Numbered from the stretch's first letter, positions 40,520 to 53,679 are shown. The stretch is 64,000 nt of DNA from Vandiemenella viatica (GCA_031002005.1 CM061921.1:121426597-121490596), one strand, 5' to 3'. Program-made: numbers and translations. The notes: generated from the letters alone by a model not told the origin.

Positions 40520-43500
40520 GGTTTTCTCTGGCTTTTCAGCGTTAATATTGTACTACTTACCAGGCGTATATTGGTGATGTTGCTTGGATAGAAGTTGGTA
40601 GTAGAAAAAAAGATCAGTACACGGAAAGGAAGAGTTGAGCACTTGATGTGCAGCGGAAGGTAGTGAGTAAATTTTCTTTTGTAGATAAGGGAGTTTGGGG
40701 TTGGTAGTAATCAGCAAGGGAAGTAATGATCAGTATATTTGAAACACTGAAAGTTGTAAGATTAAAATTCGCAAAGTGAGTACGTGGTGAAATCGCACTT
40801 AAAGAAACGCGAAAATCCATGTGTGGGGAAATAGCAAACGAGCGTATGCTCCTTCGCAATTAAATTAAAAATTGCCATAAACCATATGAAGAGTCACTGA
40901 ATTCTCAGAGTCTGAATTTTAAAAAAAATGTTTTCTACGTGTTGTTTTATACTAAAAAGTATAAATTATAACGAAACGAAAACCATTCAGCAGAACGTGA
41001 ATGTCTATTCTGCCTGTTTCGGATGATATATGAATAATTTTCAAGCGCATGGTTACTCTTCAGGCCATGGCTGACACGTGATGGTCATGTTATTACGATA
41101 ATTTGAAAGTTCTTCAAATGAACGTGTAATTAAGCACAAACATTTGGATTACGAACAAATTTAAGGGGTAAAAACCATTAAAACGACAAAAGTGAACCAA
41201 TTTATTTTGTGCACGGTATTTATAAATCTAAACTGATTAGGAATAAAAAAACTAATATAATCCCAAAGGTAACCAACAAATGCGAAATATAATATGTTAT
41301 TATACCAAAATTTGTATTGTTATAGCACTGAAACTAAAATGTAACAATAAATAGATTTATCAGATTCCTACCGAATTTATAGAAGAGTTAATTGTATAGG
41401 AAACTTGTTGAGGGCGAATCTTTCTGTGATTATTCACTCAGGGGGATTTAATAACAGGCACAAGTGGCGACGGGAATTGTTTTTCTGTCGACATTGTGTT
41501 TAGAATATAAATGTGAAAATTTTGACAAACCATTATGTTTAACAAACTTCTATAAAGTCACATATTACTTTTGTTCCACTTAATTGTAATTTGTCGTAAA
41601 GTTTGGAATAATGAAAACAGTAAGTAGACAAAACAATTAAAGCTGCTAAGATTAAATTAAGAGATACCAACAGGAATAAAAATAGAATTTGAGGTTAAGC
41701 GAACTATTACTGTCCAAACCATCTACAGATTGTTATTACTAGTTTTCGAGTTTTGTGTAAGATAACGCCTAAATTAGTGGTCTAAGGTAAAAATCGAATA
41801 CATCATTCAGAAATGTCATCCTTCGGTCGTATATCAGCAGAGTTGCCGTTTTTAATATCAATACGGGTTTAAATACGAAATCAAAATTTATTAATATTAC
41901 AACACTTTCTCTATAAACGCACACAATGTACCGTAATTTCCCGCATTTCTCATGCTGAGCAATTACAGACTAGGAAGGACGTGGCAGATTCAACCATTTC
42001 ACAGAAACAAAAACGTTATTACATTTGTTGCAAGCTACCACAATCCAAAATCCAAAGCTGAATATAAAGTATAGTGTGGACAAAGTCAACTTATAGTGAT
42101 TTTTCAAATTCGTTATTAGATTTGATGGAAACACATCGTTATCAAAACTTCATAACACTAACTAAAACGATAAGTACAAATACTCTTCATTCAGTGAACG
42201 TTAATTGTAGAGCGTTTCCTTAATTCATGGCTAAGATTTTGTTTATCTCTTACTTCTTGTTTTCTGTAGGCTCGACCATTTTTCAGACCGAAAGACAAAA
42301 GACTGAACAGTAGTGTGTCCCTGAATTCGTAAGATGGTAGAAACCATTAGCAACATTCAAATATTCCGTTCCATAAAGCTCTGTGAAGATCGGAATCAAC
42401 TTTGTTGTTAACTTGCCATCAGAAATTATTGAAAACGATATCGGGCCGGAGTGTTTAGAAGGAGAGGAGCATCTGTATTACTTCTAGACTCTCTGAAGAA
42501 ACGATTCTTATACACAGAGGTAAGCTACATGTAAACAGATTTACCTTCTCTACAATCGCACGAAATCTGTCTCCGAACGCTTGAGAGATCAAAAATTAAA
42601 AATATTTGAAAACATTAGTATTTTCGGAGAAAAATAATGATATTTCAGCAAATCATATTACTAAAACTTTATGGTTGATCCTGCAATTGTATGCACATTT
42701 TTAATCTATTTTGTCATTATATAAGAACGAAGTCATTGTTGCATACGGAAGTCATAAACGGCCAAATTTCTCTGAATAGAAGTGTTAGACATACGTTTCT
42801 AGTATGTTTATAACGCGATAAACAAATCTAGAGACCAAATAATATTTTAATTCACATCCTACACCATAAAAATTCTACGTATGCTGTTTTCTGATAACCT
42901 ACCTAATTTAGCAAATGTCAGCATAATGTAGAATTACCGTACTTTTCTGGACGGTATTCATAATAATTAAATACAAGGGTGATACGAGATGAAGAAGCGA
43001 TTTCCTACATTAAAAAAAATGATAAATCGAATCTGCCAGTTGCAATATCATCCTGAAAATGCTAGTCCACTATAGAAAATTGCCATTTCTTTTTTAAATT
43101 TCATGAATTGTTGTCGTCTCTGATTACACTCGAAACAAAATAAACAACTTAGCTGTAAAATAGCTTCAAAGCCTTTCCGCATTACGAACAGAAAACTGAA
43201 TTTTGATACGTTCTAACAGTTGCGGAGAGTTGATTCCATTTAACGCAACACGAAATGTTACAAAACTCTCTAACAAGATATTCGTGTACTGAATATTGTT
43301 GAATACGAGTCTTCGCAATCGTAGCAACGATCCTTGAAATTCACTTTTGTTCTGTGCCCTCGTGTCGTTCTCCTCCCACTACTCAACACAAATACTCGAA
43401 AACTTTTGTCTTGGCGGCGATGACGCACGGCACAGCCCCTCTAGCGTGGTTTATTGTTTTCAACAGAGTACCCCTCCCCACCACCTTCCGCACCCAGGGA

Positions 43501-44225
43501 CTTTTTTTTTCTTTATCCCCGTGATGGACCTCGCTCCTGCCACTCAGCCGAAAGTAAGGCTTGGCGATCAATACTTATTATCACCACGGTTTTTTTTATA
43601 CTGAGTTCTAAATCTGTTGTACAGCACATGCACTGCGTACTCTGAAACTGTTCTGGAAATTAAACATAGCCCTTACGGTGGAAATATTTCTCTTGCTGAT
43701 GCAATCCAGCGAAGGAATCCGTGGCAAATGGCACAAATTTTGGAGTGTTGAGCGGCTGCCCTGCCTGGCTGCTTTGTCCTCCCCTCCCTCCCCCCACCCC
43801 TTCGTAACGGACGACCGGCTGAGGCAGTAACGGACTTGCGGCGGAACTATGAAATGTTCACCACTCGGAGCCTTCACCACCCAAGGTAACTAACTCGATC
43901 GCGACTTTGTTTTTCAATTATCGTTGGTGTTACACTTTCTTTTATGTTTTGTTTCCCCAAAATCAAATACTTACATTTCAGAAATTGTTTAATGGTGCAG
44001 AAGTTGTCGTTATTTCAACCCTTTATGTACTGGTAGTAACAGAATGAAACAAAAAATCACTCGGTATTATGCATAATTTACTTTTTAAACATTGGGACGT
44101 ATACCGCGTACTCATCGAGTAGGTAAATGATAAAATGATGCACCCCTAAAATGCGAAGAAAGTTGTTTCAATTGCTCCCGTAGAACTGGAACTGAATTAG
44201 CACATATCACTTAGTGAATAGTTTC

Positions 44226-44262
<37 letters not shown>

Positions 44263-45000
44263 TGTTTTAATATGTATTATCATCTACAGGCTTACTTCCA
44301 TAATATGTACATTTTATAATGTTGTGAACAAGTAATGAAATATCCTCGCTAACATTTTGACAACCTTTGCTTTAAGACTACTAATTTCTGTATTCTCGTA
44401 GTTTGTATACGTTTTTTCATTCAATATTTTATTTAAAATTGATGACGCGAAACTGGTTCTTTGAATCGGCCGCTTTATCAGAGATATAATTATCTTTCTT
44501 ACTTTGCATGTATAATAGAGTCCGGTATAGGAGAAACGAAGATGTATTTTTAGAAATACTTATAATGTAAGAAGCATGAGATGGGCAAATCATTATGGAA
44601 CTGAGTTGGGAATAATGTTTGTAAGGGATTAAATTTTGACTAATCGCAATGAATGAAAACTAAATGGTAGATTTGAATTGATGAATTAGGGATTGTTTAA
44701 ATCTTTCAATGATACGTGCCGATTTGGTTAATATTGCGCTTTCTAAAGTGTTAGCATCTGTTTAATTAGAGCTAACTATGACATGGGTTTATCTTATTTT
44801 TGATTATCTTCTTACAATCCAGCTAACAAACACAGGTAAGGATATATTCGTTACATCAGTATAACTCGTAGAGTACAGCGTGTCTTTCTGATATTATAAT
44901 GACGCGAAATGTTGACTACCAACATTTACAAACACTCTTGAGTAATTGTCGCGAATTTTTTATTTAGAAAGGTACAATGAGTATCTAATATCTGTATGTA
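40520..45000. other. Long AT-rich spacer, no recognised gene
   Basis: No TE domain or host gene found across about 4.5 kb. Local GC-richer DNA with C-tracts lies at 43420-43560 and 43740-43880. A (TG)n microsatellite is at 44228-44262. Short open frames (up to about 90 codons) do not resemble known proteins. Conserved non-coding or untranslated exon sequence cannot be excluded by eye. Confidence 0.45.
44228..44262. repeat. (TG)n microsatellite
   Basis: About 17 TG units. Confidence 0.95.
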
Positions 45001-45008
45001 TCTGAAAT

Positions 45009-45286
45009 GGGGATTACTGGAGATCACGATTCCGCCAGGAGTTGTCATCACAATACTGAAGTGGTCAAATGCAAGACGCCACTAGAAATTCTTTCTGAAG
45101 TACATTTAATGGTTTCATGCTGGTCCAGGCTGTATTACAACCTAATTTCTGCTTGAAAATAATGGTGCAGGCTGTATTACAACGGAATTACTGTTTGAAA
45201 ATAATACGTCTTGCGACTGATTACGGAAGTATTCCAACGATATTACTGAATGTTTTTGTAGCGGAATCGCGATCTCCAGTAGACCC
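45009..45286. mobile_element. 278-bp hAT-like MITE
   Basis: Inverted ends share ACTGGAGATCRCGATTCCGC with one mismatch in twenty. Direct repeats CTGAAAT lie at 45002-45008 and 45287-45293 (7 bp, or 8 with one mismatch), consistent with hAT transposition. Inside is a tandem pair of about 42 bp units (TGGTSCAGGCTGTATTACAA) at 45121-45204. It is too small to code. Confidence 0.75.
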
Positions 45287-45293
45287 CTGAAAT

Positions 45294-47100
45294 CTATAAG
45301 ATTAAGCTGTAGATAAGTTTTCTCTAACTTGCTAAAAAAAATTGGTTGCTACGTCCCTATTTGCCGACACCCTTGATAATTATTGTTTATAATGAAAAAA
45401 ATAATTTGGTTTTTTTTTCGATATTTTGAGAATTATGTGATCCCGTAGAGGAGGGCGAGGGGGGGGGGGGGAGCGAGTATAAATGATTTGTTTAATTCGG
45501 CACATAGTCAGTGATACATGTTAAAAACTAATTCTTGTTTGTTATGATGAAATATTTTGTTTCTTAGTTAGAACACATAAATAATTCGTTAAACTCGCTG
45601 ATACCGAAATAATATCTTCATTTGACTATTCCTTCAAACTTTAGAGCACTTTGTGTAAATCTTCTTTCAAACGCTACAGTATTTATTTTTGTTGCAATTT
45701 AAAAGTAACGCTCCCTTCTCCCACTGATATTTTGACGTCTATTTAGATACTTGTTAAAGAATGTTTCCAAGCAAAGACTTCCAGATGAGGAAAACATCTG
45801 GATTGCCATGTGATGTACTATTTGTGTGTTGCAAGTTAAAAGACCGGGAATTTAGCCACAAATACAAAAACAGATTACATAATTCTTAGAACTAAATATT
45901 CTATTCTTGCTGAATGGCAGATTTGATTTGAATAGGGGTAGTTGCTCTTATTTTTCTGTTGTTGTGGGGCCGTCAAGTACGGCAATGTTGCATTTATCTG
46001 CATATATACGCAATTCAAGTAATTCTTAATGCTGTGCGGAGGCAGGATTTAACTTGCAGTCGGTCGTAATCTAACTGTTAATGTTTATAGTGAAGTTGAA
46101 GGAAGTTTGTAGGTGTCGGTGCTGAATGTTTTCATTATTTTTATTCTTCTTAAATTCGTTTGAAACAGCATTTCATTTAGAGGAATGTAAAAACCATTAA
46201 TTTTTTGCAGAACGAATTTCCTCTGATGGCCCTATTATACAAGTCTTATTGCTTCATTAAGCGACTGACACAATAAAGAAAATGATAAAATCAGTAGAAA
46301 CGTGCAGTTCTGGATTCATCTACACGAGAAGATAGAATCGGAATCGTTTACCGTATGAATTATTTTTGTTCTGTCACTTGTCTTGTTTATTGTCTGTTTG
46401 AGACATTAATTCAAATATTTATCGATAACAACTGTCGGCCTAAGATTTGTGATCCAACTGTACTATTCATAGCTGATTTTGTAAACTTAAATTTTTTCTG
46501 TTATGAGAAGAAAAACTGATTTTAGATTTTTCTTAATATGGCTAAGCGTTTCTTTACACTCATCCTTTTGTAAAACCTCTTATATTAGCCAATTAAAGAT
46601 TGTTTTTTTGTGGTTTGCAACAGTTTGCCAGAGGGTCGTTTACCGGAGTCTTGGGTCGACGGTAAAAGATAATCCTGTACTGGAAACTAGTTCAGTAAAG
46701 GATTGCCAATCCATATTAGCATTCAAGTAACAAACTGTACAGTTAAGTATAGGAATGATCATATTTACTGCTCACAACCTGAGAAGTATCTTGGACTTAA
46801 TGTTTTGCCTTCTGACTCGAGTAACGTTTTCAGAGGAACCAATGGCATGTTCCAACGTTTTGATCTTGCATCGCGCTCGTGTGGCAAGACAATTATCTTC
46901 TGTAGCTGATAGGTGACTGTGGTATGCGCACTTATTATAGGCACAGTAAGAATTTACTTTTTAGTTTTCGAAGGCTCTGACAACACTATTAAATAACCAC
47001 GTATTTTAAAAACATTTTGTGCATCATGAATATTTTTATACCATTATTGTTGGTAAATTGTAATTGTAAACATAAGCAATAAAAAAAAGAACCTCTGCAA
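45294..47100. other. AT-rich spacer, no recognised gene
   Basis: Contains a G-tract near 45460-45470. Two plus-strand frames overlap at 46503-46909 but resemble no known protein. Nothing else can be supported. Confidence 0.45.
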
Positions 47101-47567
47101 TTACTCCTATAGTCGACACTTCGAATTAGACAGACTCCTAAGGTCAACGCATTTGAATCCTATAGTTGACACCCTTTCCATAACCCTTAAATACTATCAG
47201 GGTCAGAAAAGAACATGAGCTGATCAAGGGAGATCGAGGCGAAAGATGACAGAGTTGGCCTGGCCCAGCTAGAAGCAATTCCAGACATAGACGCTAGCCA
47301 ACCCAGGCAACTCTAAACTAATTCCCTTCATTAAAAACATCTGCCAGGTTTACATGACAAATCTAACAAATGATAGATTTCACGATCTTCCTGCGACATA
47401 ATAAACAGCTCCGTGCTCTAAATATGACACAGAACAACAAAAAAATTGACCTAATCTTGGTATTCAATCCAAAGGTTGATTAGACCATCTCAAAGGAGGT
47501 AGGGTGGCCAGTTCCTGTCCTCCTTACCTGACGCGGTAATCCTACCGGGTAAAGGGGGCCTACAACT
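47101..47567. other. Spacer with a short sequence shared with 58.0-58.35 kb
   Basis: CCCTTTCCATAACC, then TACTATCAGGGTCAGA and GAGCTGATCAAGGGAGATCG, GCGAAAGATGACAGAG at 47167-47250 parallel sequence on both sides of the SINE at 58077-58267. The family is unknown. Confidence 0.4.
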
Positions 47568-47679
47568 TAAGGCTGCTTTTCCACTACGCAAATAGTCGCG
47601 GGCGACCGCAGTCGCAAGCGGCTAGTTTTTTTAGCGACTGCGCGCGCGGCTGTATTCCACAAACCAGCTAATTTTCGAT

Positions 47680-47862
47680 ATGGATGTCGAAGAAGTAAAT
47701 GATGTTAACAAACAGAAAACGAAAATACAGATTTATATACATCCTTTGTTATTTGCATTGACGCCGGAGCTTGCGGAAAATGGAGAGTCGCATCCATATT
47801 TAGAGATAATACATTCCATAAAAATAACTGACCAGAAAGCGCCAGTTTGTTTTCGTCGGTGA
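47680..47862 (+). pseudogene. Harbinger transposase N-terminal fragment
   Basis: A 60-codon frame from ATG reads MDVEEVNDVNKQKTKIQIYI, then HPLLFALTPELAENGESHPYLEI. The 'M-D-V-E-E' start, a short basic patch, H-P-L-L, and 'G-E-x-H/F-x-Y-L' fit the extreme N-terminus of Harbinger transposases. It starts about 110 bp inside the TIR, where the gene normally begins. The rest of the transposase is deleted. Confidence 0.5.
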
Positions 47863-48030
47863 TGATGCTTTCTAACTAACTGATAAAGTTTTACCAGCAT
47901 ATAATGGGCGAACTTTAATAACAAAAAGGGTGTTTAACTACAGGTTTTGTAAAGCAAGGCGATACATAGTGTGCATTTGGCATAATTAATTAAATTGCAA
48001 CAGACCACATGCTCATGTCGTAATTTCCAC

Positions 48031-48057
48031 ACACACACAACACACACACACACACAC
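48031..48057. repeat. (AC)n microsatellite
   Basis: About 12 AC units with one interruption, abutting the nested retrotransposon tail, whose relative at 33.5 kb also abuts a (TG)n tract. Confidence 0.9.
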
Positions 48058-48375
48058 CTTCCCCCTTCCTGCATCCACCTACATTCACCCTCTACAAATT
48101 TTAACTTAAAATTGTTTCAATGTTTTTGGTAAATTAATCATCATTTCTCTTGGTAACTTATTCAAATCCCTGACACCCTTACCTAAAATAGAGAATCTTC
48201 CTACACCCTTGTTCCCGAAATCGAGTGCAGCTTGTGGTTATGTTCATCTTTTCCCTTCCATGCATTACTTTTAATTCTTACTCCAATATCTTTCCATGCC
48301 TCATCACCAATATACGACTGATACTCCCACGACCCTCTTCACCCTCATCCTGTCTTGCAATGAACCCCTTCTAGC
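48058..48375 (-). mobile_element. Nested non-LTR retrotransposon 3' fragment
   Basis: Nucleotide words such as CTCTACAAATTTTAA, CATCATTTCTCTTGGTAA, CCCGAAATCGAGTGCAGCTT and GTGGTTATG match the tail at 33486-33870 in the same orientation. It encodes the last part of the RT tail and a short 3' region next to the AC microsatellite. It was inserted into the Harbinger element after that had landed. Confidence 0.65.
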
Positions 48376-48742
48376 TCTTTTTAAATGGCGTATATTTCAC
48401 AGAACTTTAAAAGCATACATAGATTTCTATAGATAGCGTAAGCTACGTGTATGTTTTGTATTTTTGTGCATGAAAGGCGGCTAGTCGCGCAGTGTGCATT
48501 GCGCAGTAATTTTACATAGGTTTTAAGTCACGACGACTTCCAAGTCGCGGTCGCGTCAGTGGGTATGGTTAATGCCATAACTGAATAAATAGGAATCGCG
48601 CGCGGCTGGCAGCCCGCGACTAGCAGCTTAGTGGAAATAGAGCCTAACGAGGAATCCTGACATCACATTGCGCAACATGTTGTACCAGAGGTGAAGGTCG
48701 GGTTAAGGGCCTACGAAAATCCCCGTCAAGTAAAGACACCTG

Positions 48743-48870
48743 AGGAAGCGTCCATAAACTACGTAGCCACATTTTGCCTCCTCCTGAACCCCCCCCCTCT
48801 CCCCACGTAGCCCAGCGTAACTTCCTACCTAACCCTTCACCAGATTGAGCCACGTAGTTTATGGATGCTC
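48743..48870. mobile_element. About 130-bp palindromic MITE (CGTCCATAAACTACGTAG type)
   Basis: Left GGAAGCGTCCATAAACTACG and inverted right GGAGCATCCATAAACTACG form a near-hairpin with a C-rich centre containing CCACGTAGCCCAGCGTAAC. It is a short relative of the MITE at 32601-32986, which has the same centre. Confidence 0.7.
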
Positions 48871-48959
48871 CATTAACCACTGAGCCACCAGCTTGCTCCA
48901 AGTGTCTAATTAGTTTCTTAGCTTCAAAAAAAAAAAAAAAGTCAGCTTTGTTTTGATGT

Positions 48960-49712
48960 CTGATTTGACGAATTTTTTTTTTTTTTTTGGACGGGGTGAC
49001 AATGACGTCTTCCATTGGCTTGATTGTTGCTTTGTTTCTGAGTCGTAACGATATCACCACGACTCATCACCAATAATGACCTTTGACAGAAAATCTGGAT
49101 CAATTTCAAGCTGTTGTTTCAACTCGACGTTATTTTTTATAGGCAGTCAGAGCCCGAGGAACAAACTTGGCAGCAACCCTTTTCATTCCCAAATCTCCTG
49201 TTAAAATTCTCTGAACCCGAGCTCCAAGATAACCGACTAATCTCCGACAGTTGATCAGTTGTCTGTCGACGGCCTGAGAGTAGAAGTTATCGAATTTTTT
49301 CAACATTTTCATCGATTCGGGTAATTGATGGACGTCCGGAACGAGGTTTGTGATTAATCGACATGTCGCCATTTTTAAACCTAGCGAACCACTATTGCAC
49401 TTGAGTTTTTTCCATAGCGTCATCTTTGTAAGCTGTTTTCAACATTAAAACAGCAGTATTTTTACTGAGTAGTAAACAAAATTTCACAACTGCACGTTGT
49501 CCACTTAAACTTACCATCAGCAAAAACGAAACAATAACAAAACAGCGCTAGCAATTCTAATCGCTTCAGATTAACAGAAAAGGACAGGTTGACAACACAG
49601 GTGGCACTGAACTGACAATGAGTTGCACTATAAACGCCTAGCGGCTGAAACGCGTACTACACAAGCTCCGCCCTCGGCAATGCTATTCCGGTTATTTTTG
49701 TGTACCCCCACG
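48960..49712 (-). pseudogene. Mariner-type transposase remnant
   Basis: Minus-strand frames read MLKTAYKDDAMEKTQVQ, WFARFKNGDMSINHKPRSGR, ENVEKIR and RVQRILTGDLGMKRVAAKFV, PRALTA, then FLSKVIIGDESW. These are the two helix-turn-helix regions (with a K-P-R-S-G-R-P linker) and the first catalytic Asp (G-D-E-S-W) of mariner-type (SETMAR-like) transposases. Frameshifts and stops occur throughout, and the sequence ends near an A/T tract before the second Asp. The 5' end, GGGGGTACACAAAAATAACC next to TA at 49713, looks like a TIR; the other end is missing. Confidence 0.8.
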
Positions 49713-49714
49713 TA

Positions 49715-52300
49715 TATTCGACACAGAGGCTATCCATATTAGAGATATTCTTCTCGTATGAACTACGAAAGCATGCGCTTATTTATTTCATCGTGATCGC
49801 ATTTGCATATTCATGTTCACTAGAAAGTAAAGAAAACTTGCAGTAACTAAGAGCTTAAGTTCTTCCTTCCCGAAGTTACGATTTAGTTAACAAGACATGC
49901 GCTTCAGACTAGTAAGTACGCGATCTACACCATTACCGAACACTTGGACGTATACCTGGCAGCGTTACTGGTTTTATGCATAGTTTTCTGGGTCATAGTA
50001 TTTCCTTAAATTCGAATTCGGTACAATTAAATGTCGACTATAGGCGCACTGTAGACAAAAGGTACACTTACCTTACAAATATTTGTAACTTATTTCTGTT
50101 ATTCGCCTCTACAATTTGTTTGACGTTCGAGTTGACCACGTGAACAGGATAATGAGTAGCTACTTAGCTTAGGATGTGACCATTTCCTTCTGCTCTAAGG
50201 CAGCTCATGTCTTCAGTCATGCCCACCAGTCTTCAAGACGCCAAAGGGCTTTCAAATGTAACGTCAGCATCACCCTCAGTCTACTAACACCATCTGAAAA
50301 CAGCTTACGGAATTCGAACCAGCCAAATAGGTACACTGATAAAAAAAACAAAAACTAAAGGTTCTTTATGATTGTGGGATGTTCCTTGAAGTGTAAATAT
50401 TTTGGCATAATATTTGATAGTTAACTCAACTGGGCAAGGGTAGGACGAGAGAAGTGAACCAGACCGTTGCTTGGATATGATGGTGTAGTGAGGCCTGTAA
50501 AGATATTGGTGTAAGAATTAGCAGTAACGCATCGAACGGAAAATATTACCACAAGGACAAGCTGGCGAGAGTCGGAAACTGGGATAATTACCAAGGGAAA
50601 TGAATAATTTACCAAAAATGCTAAAAGGATTTAAAATTAAAATTCTTAAAGGATAAAAGTAGATGGGTGGGTGAATTTATGCTCAAAGGATATAAGATAC
50701 TATAAATAATAATAATAAGTTAGCGATATATAGATAACTAAGGAACAGTGGCGAGTACGTGAAGTATTCTCTTATAAAGGACAGTATCCACAGGCGTGCT
50801 GTATGTCGGGATGCACGATAAAAATTGCCTCGACGGCGCTGTAAGATTTCTGCAGTTATCAGTATTAGCATACCTTACTAACTCTAGAAGAATTTTCCTC
50901 ACCATCAGATTTCGTGCTCGATAAAACTGGATATGAATTTCATAGAAATTTTGAACAGTCGCTTAATATTTCCCGGAAAGAGAACTATTAGAAACAGAGT
51001 ACACAGTGAAAAAATGTCTATTTGAGGGATCATAGTAGTTTCACTCAAACAAGGGAAAACATAATTCGTGTTAGGCTTGTTCTATTAACGACTTTATACC
51101 GAATTAAATATCACCCAACACTAAAAATTAATGTATCTAATATAGTCCGACAATTTAAGATCGCAAAACTGTTGGATAGTGGTTTTAACCTGCCTTCCCG
51201 TAGTAATAAAACAATACTGGATATGGAAACGTTGTATTTTATAATTATCAACTCTAATAGTTTATTATAGAATTTATATAGGTCTTAATACCAACTAAAA
51301 CATACTAGATATCATGCTGACATACTCGAACATGTTTCAATAACCACTTGCTTAACCATGTCGTCTAATACTAAACGAAAATAATTGGTGTTAGCAACGA
51401 AGAAAATGTTAGATCTTACCTATTGGTTAAACTGTTATTTAAAGTAACACCAAACACTGTTTGCATGTGTATCTCCGGAAGATGTTGACATCTATATACC
51501 TCCGTAAAAGTGAAAATCTTAATTTAAAACGAGAAGGGGTACACGAACGTTCTAAAAGAACGGGGGATGTTAAGGATTTCCAAAGATTTACTTTCCAGAG
51601 TGAATATCGATTCTTCAAACATTTAGCGATTTCGCTTCAATTCGTTTTCTAATAGGCTCCCAGAAGGAGAAAAAAATAGTAATATGTTGAAAAAAATTAT
51701 ATGGTGAGAACACTATTCCGACGTTAATGCACAACGGCTGAAAAAGCTATTAATACTGAAATACTTGACACACGACTTAAGAATTCGTTTAAGAAAAACC
51801 ACCTATTCTTCGCCTTTAAAATTCCAGGTGTTGCAATCACGAAAAAAAAAAGAGATAATGAGACGACTGGTCACAAGTTCGTTACCTCAAACCCAATTCT
51901 TAATGATCAGAACTAAAAGGGTGGGGGAATTTACTCTCAAAGGTTATGATATAATAAAAATAATAATAAGAAGAAGAAAAGGTGTAAATAGATGAGCAGG
52001 GAAATTGCCTATTTCAATTAAAGAAAATTCTGTGTAGACTAGTACCCACAGGGAGACTCATAAGGTTCTCCACGTACTCCAGAAAAAAAGTGAAATACTA
52101 ACGATCCTTCAAATAATGGGTAATATTATATAATAGTCTGGTCTACAATATGCTCTTCGCAACAGATTTGTGAATGTCTGCGTAATTCCTTTCCCGATTG
52201 GTCACACTGTGTTGTATACTCGTATCATTTGTCTTCTTGCTCATTTTTATGAACAATCATGGAGCTGATGCTGCTACTAATACAAGATTATTCGCTGGCG
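49715..52300. other. AT-rich spacer with weak LINE-tail relics
   Basis: Plus-strand segments at 50368-50700 (CKYFGIIFDS; later LPKMLKGFKIKILKG) and 51890-51970 (RVGEFTLKGYDIIK, followed by AATAATAAG repeats) resemble the last residues and (AAT)n 3' ends of CR1/R1-like elements. Support is thin. The rest shows no gene. Confidence 0.3.
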
Positions 52301-52489
52301 ATTCTGTTACCTAGAAAAAATAAAAAATTAATTAATATAGTTACAAAATTTTGGCGTTATTGCGACGTGGCATAGTGTTAGTGTGCATGATGAACAAACG
52401 AATGAGTCACTAAATGTTTGAACAAGATCGACTGCCAATATGACGTTAAATATAAACCGTAGCTCACAGACTGACTGCTTAGTGATAGT

Positions 52490-52925
52490 ACAGAGAAAAA
52501 AACAGTAAATTGCCAAAAATCTTGGGATACTTTCTAATACCGTGTGATACCCTGGATTCATGCCTGGCGATTTAGGTGGCCATATCATTCGCTGGAATTG
52601 TCTAGAAAGTAACTCGAGCCAAGCCTGAACGATTCGTCCAGGAAAAGACCACCCTTGTTTTGGAACATAAAGGTAATGAATGGCTGCAAATGATCTCCAA
52701 GTAGTTGAACATAACCATTTCCAGTCAATGGTCAATGCCATGTAAACACAGCCCTCACCAGCTGCACGGGGCCTTCCACACACAGCTAGAATCGTGACTC
52801 CACTTTTCACGAGGCACTCGCGTCGGTTTTCTGCTGGCATGTCCCACTTTGGGCTTTCTTTTACGTGGTGTTGCCTTCCTGTCAACACTGTTACCATGTC
52901 GCGGGTAGAGGTGGTCTATCGCGGG
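52490..52925 (-). pseudogene. Tc1-type transposase, C-terminal part
   Basis: In one minus-strand frame a stretch reads GNGYVQLLGDHLQPFITFMF, then GGLFQDES; in another, RQFQRMIWPPKSPGMNPGY. These correspond to the Y-x-x-x-L-x-x-x-L-x-P-F/Y region, the F-x-Q-D (second Asp) and the W-P-x-x-S-P-D-x-N-P-I-E end of Tc1 proteins, with the final E lost. Its N-terminal half is at 56218-56420, beyond the nested insertions. Confidence 0.65.
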
Positions 52926-53376
52926 AGGTAATGGGACGTCCATTAATTACTTAAATTTTCTGGACCCCTATTTCTCTGGTGAGATTTGTTCGGAACCCCC
53001 CCCCCCCCCCCCCCACACACACACAAGATGACGTATGATTTTGAAGCCCCTTCCCCTGCTGATCGACCACGTAGCTTTTTTTCTTTTTTTTAGCTCTCCT
53101 GCTTCCGAGGGCGGATATATCCTCCGCAAAGGTGATATTATTACTATTACTCCACGATTCACTAAACGTGTGTGGCGGAGAGTGCATTGCACCTATCCGA
53201 AAGGGTAATAGATTGGAAGGGATATACAGGATATGGCAGGAGGCGCCCATAGACTAATGTGAGGAACCATCCCAGCACTCGCCCGGAGTGATCCGGGAAA
53301 ACCATGGAAAACCCAGATCAGGATGGCCGGAGTGCTTTATCGAAAGCTACTCTAATCCCTCGTCGCTCTCTAATCC

Positions 53377-53679
53377 CTAATCCCTCGTGCTAAAAATGAG
53401 TACAGAAATGAATCGGTTCTGGACCTGATTTCTCTTATTTTCGCGGTCATTCAGAGATATGAATGTTGCTGGTACCAATATTTGTTTGCTGTCATTCCGA
53501 AATACATCAGTCTTGAATTTTTCAATTAGCTTCTGACTAGAGCAACGCCTTAGATGTTCCAGGTCTTCCAAACATCCCACTTTCGCTTTCCCTCCTACTA
53601 TAATATACCTGTCACGAATCAGGCGGCTCTTCTTTGGACCTTCTATAATGCCTACATTAATCCCCATACAGAACAACAA
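53377..53679 (-). pseudogene. CR1-like ORF2 C-terminal tail
   Basis: The frame reads RDRYIIVGGKAKVGCLEDL, EHLRRCSSQKLIEKFKTDVF, then ILVPATFISLNDRENKR. It continues the RT thumb across a frameshift and is nearly the same as the tail at 37.9-38.1 kb (GWEDLEHRRRCSRQKL...TDIFRNDSKEILLPATF). Typical for CR1-type proteins downstream of the thumb; no catalytic role is known. Confidence 0.7.

Larger units (their letters stand above)
47571..48644. mobile_element. Harbinger-type element with TAA duplication
   Basis: Left end GGCTGCTTTTCCACTA and inverted right end GGCTCTATTTCCACTA continue into GC-rich AGTCGCGGGC on both sides. TAA flanks both ends (47568-47570, 48645-48647). Near the left end is a transposase N-terminal reading frame. 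A retrotransposon tail is nested in the right half. No DDE core or MADF gene remains. Confidence 0.82.

Noticed and set aside
43347..43880. GC-richer block with 60-90 codon frames, considered as a promoter or exon of a host gene
   Set aside because: No protein similarity, no splice structure or start-site signal that I can recognise; composition alone is not enough.
46503..46909. Two overlapping plus-strand frames considered as host exons
   Set aside because: No recognisable domain, and lengths of 68-75 codons are expected by chance in 64 kb.
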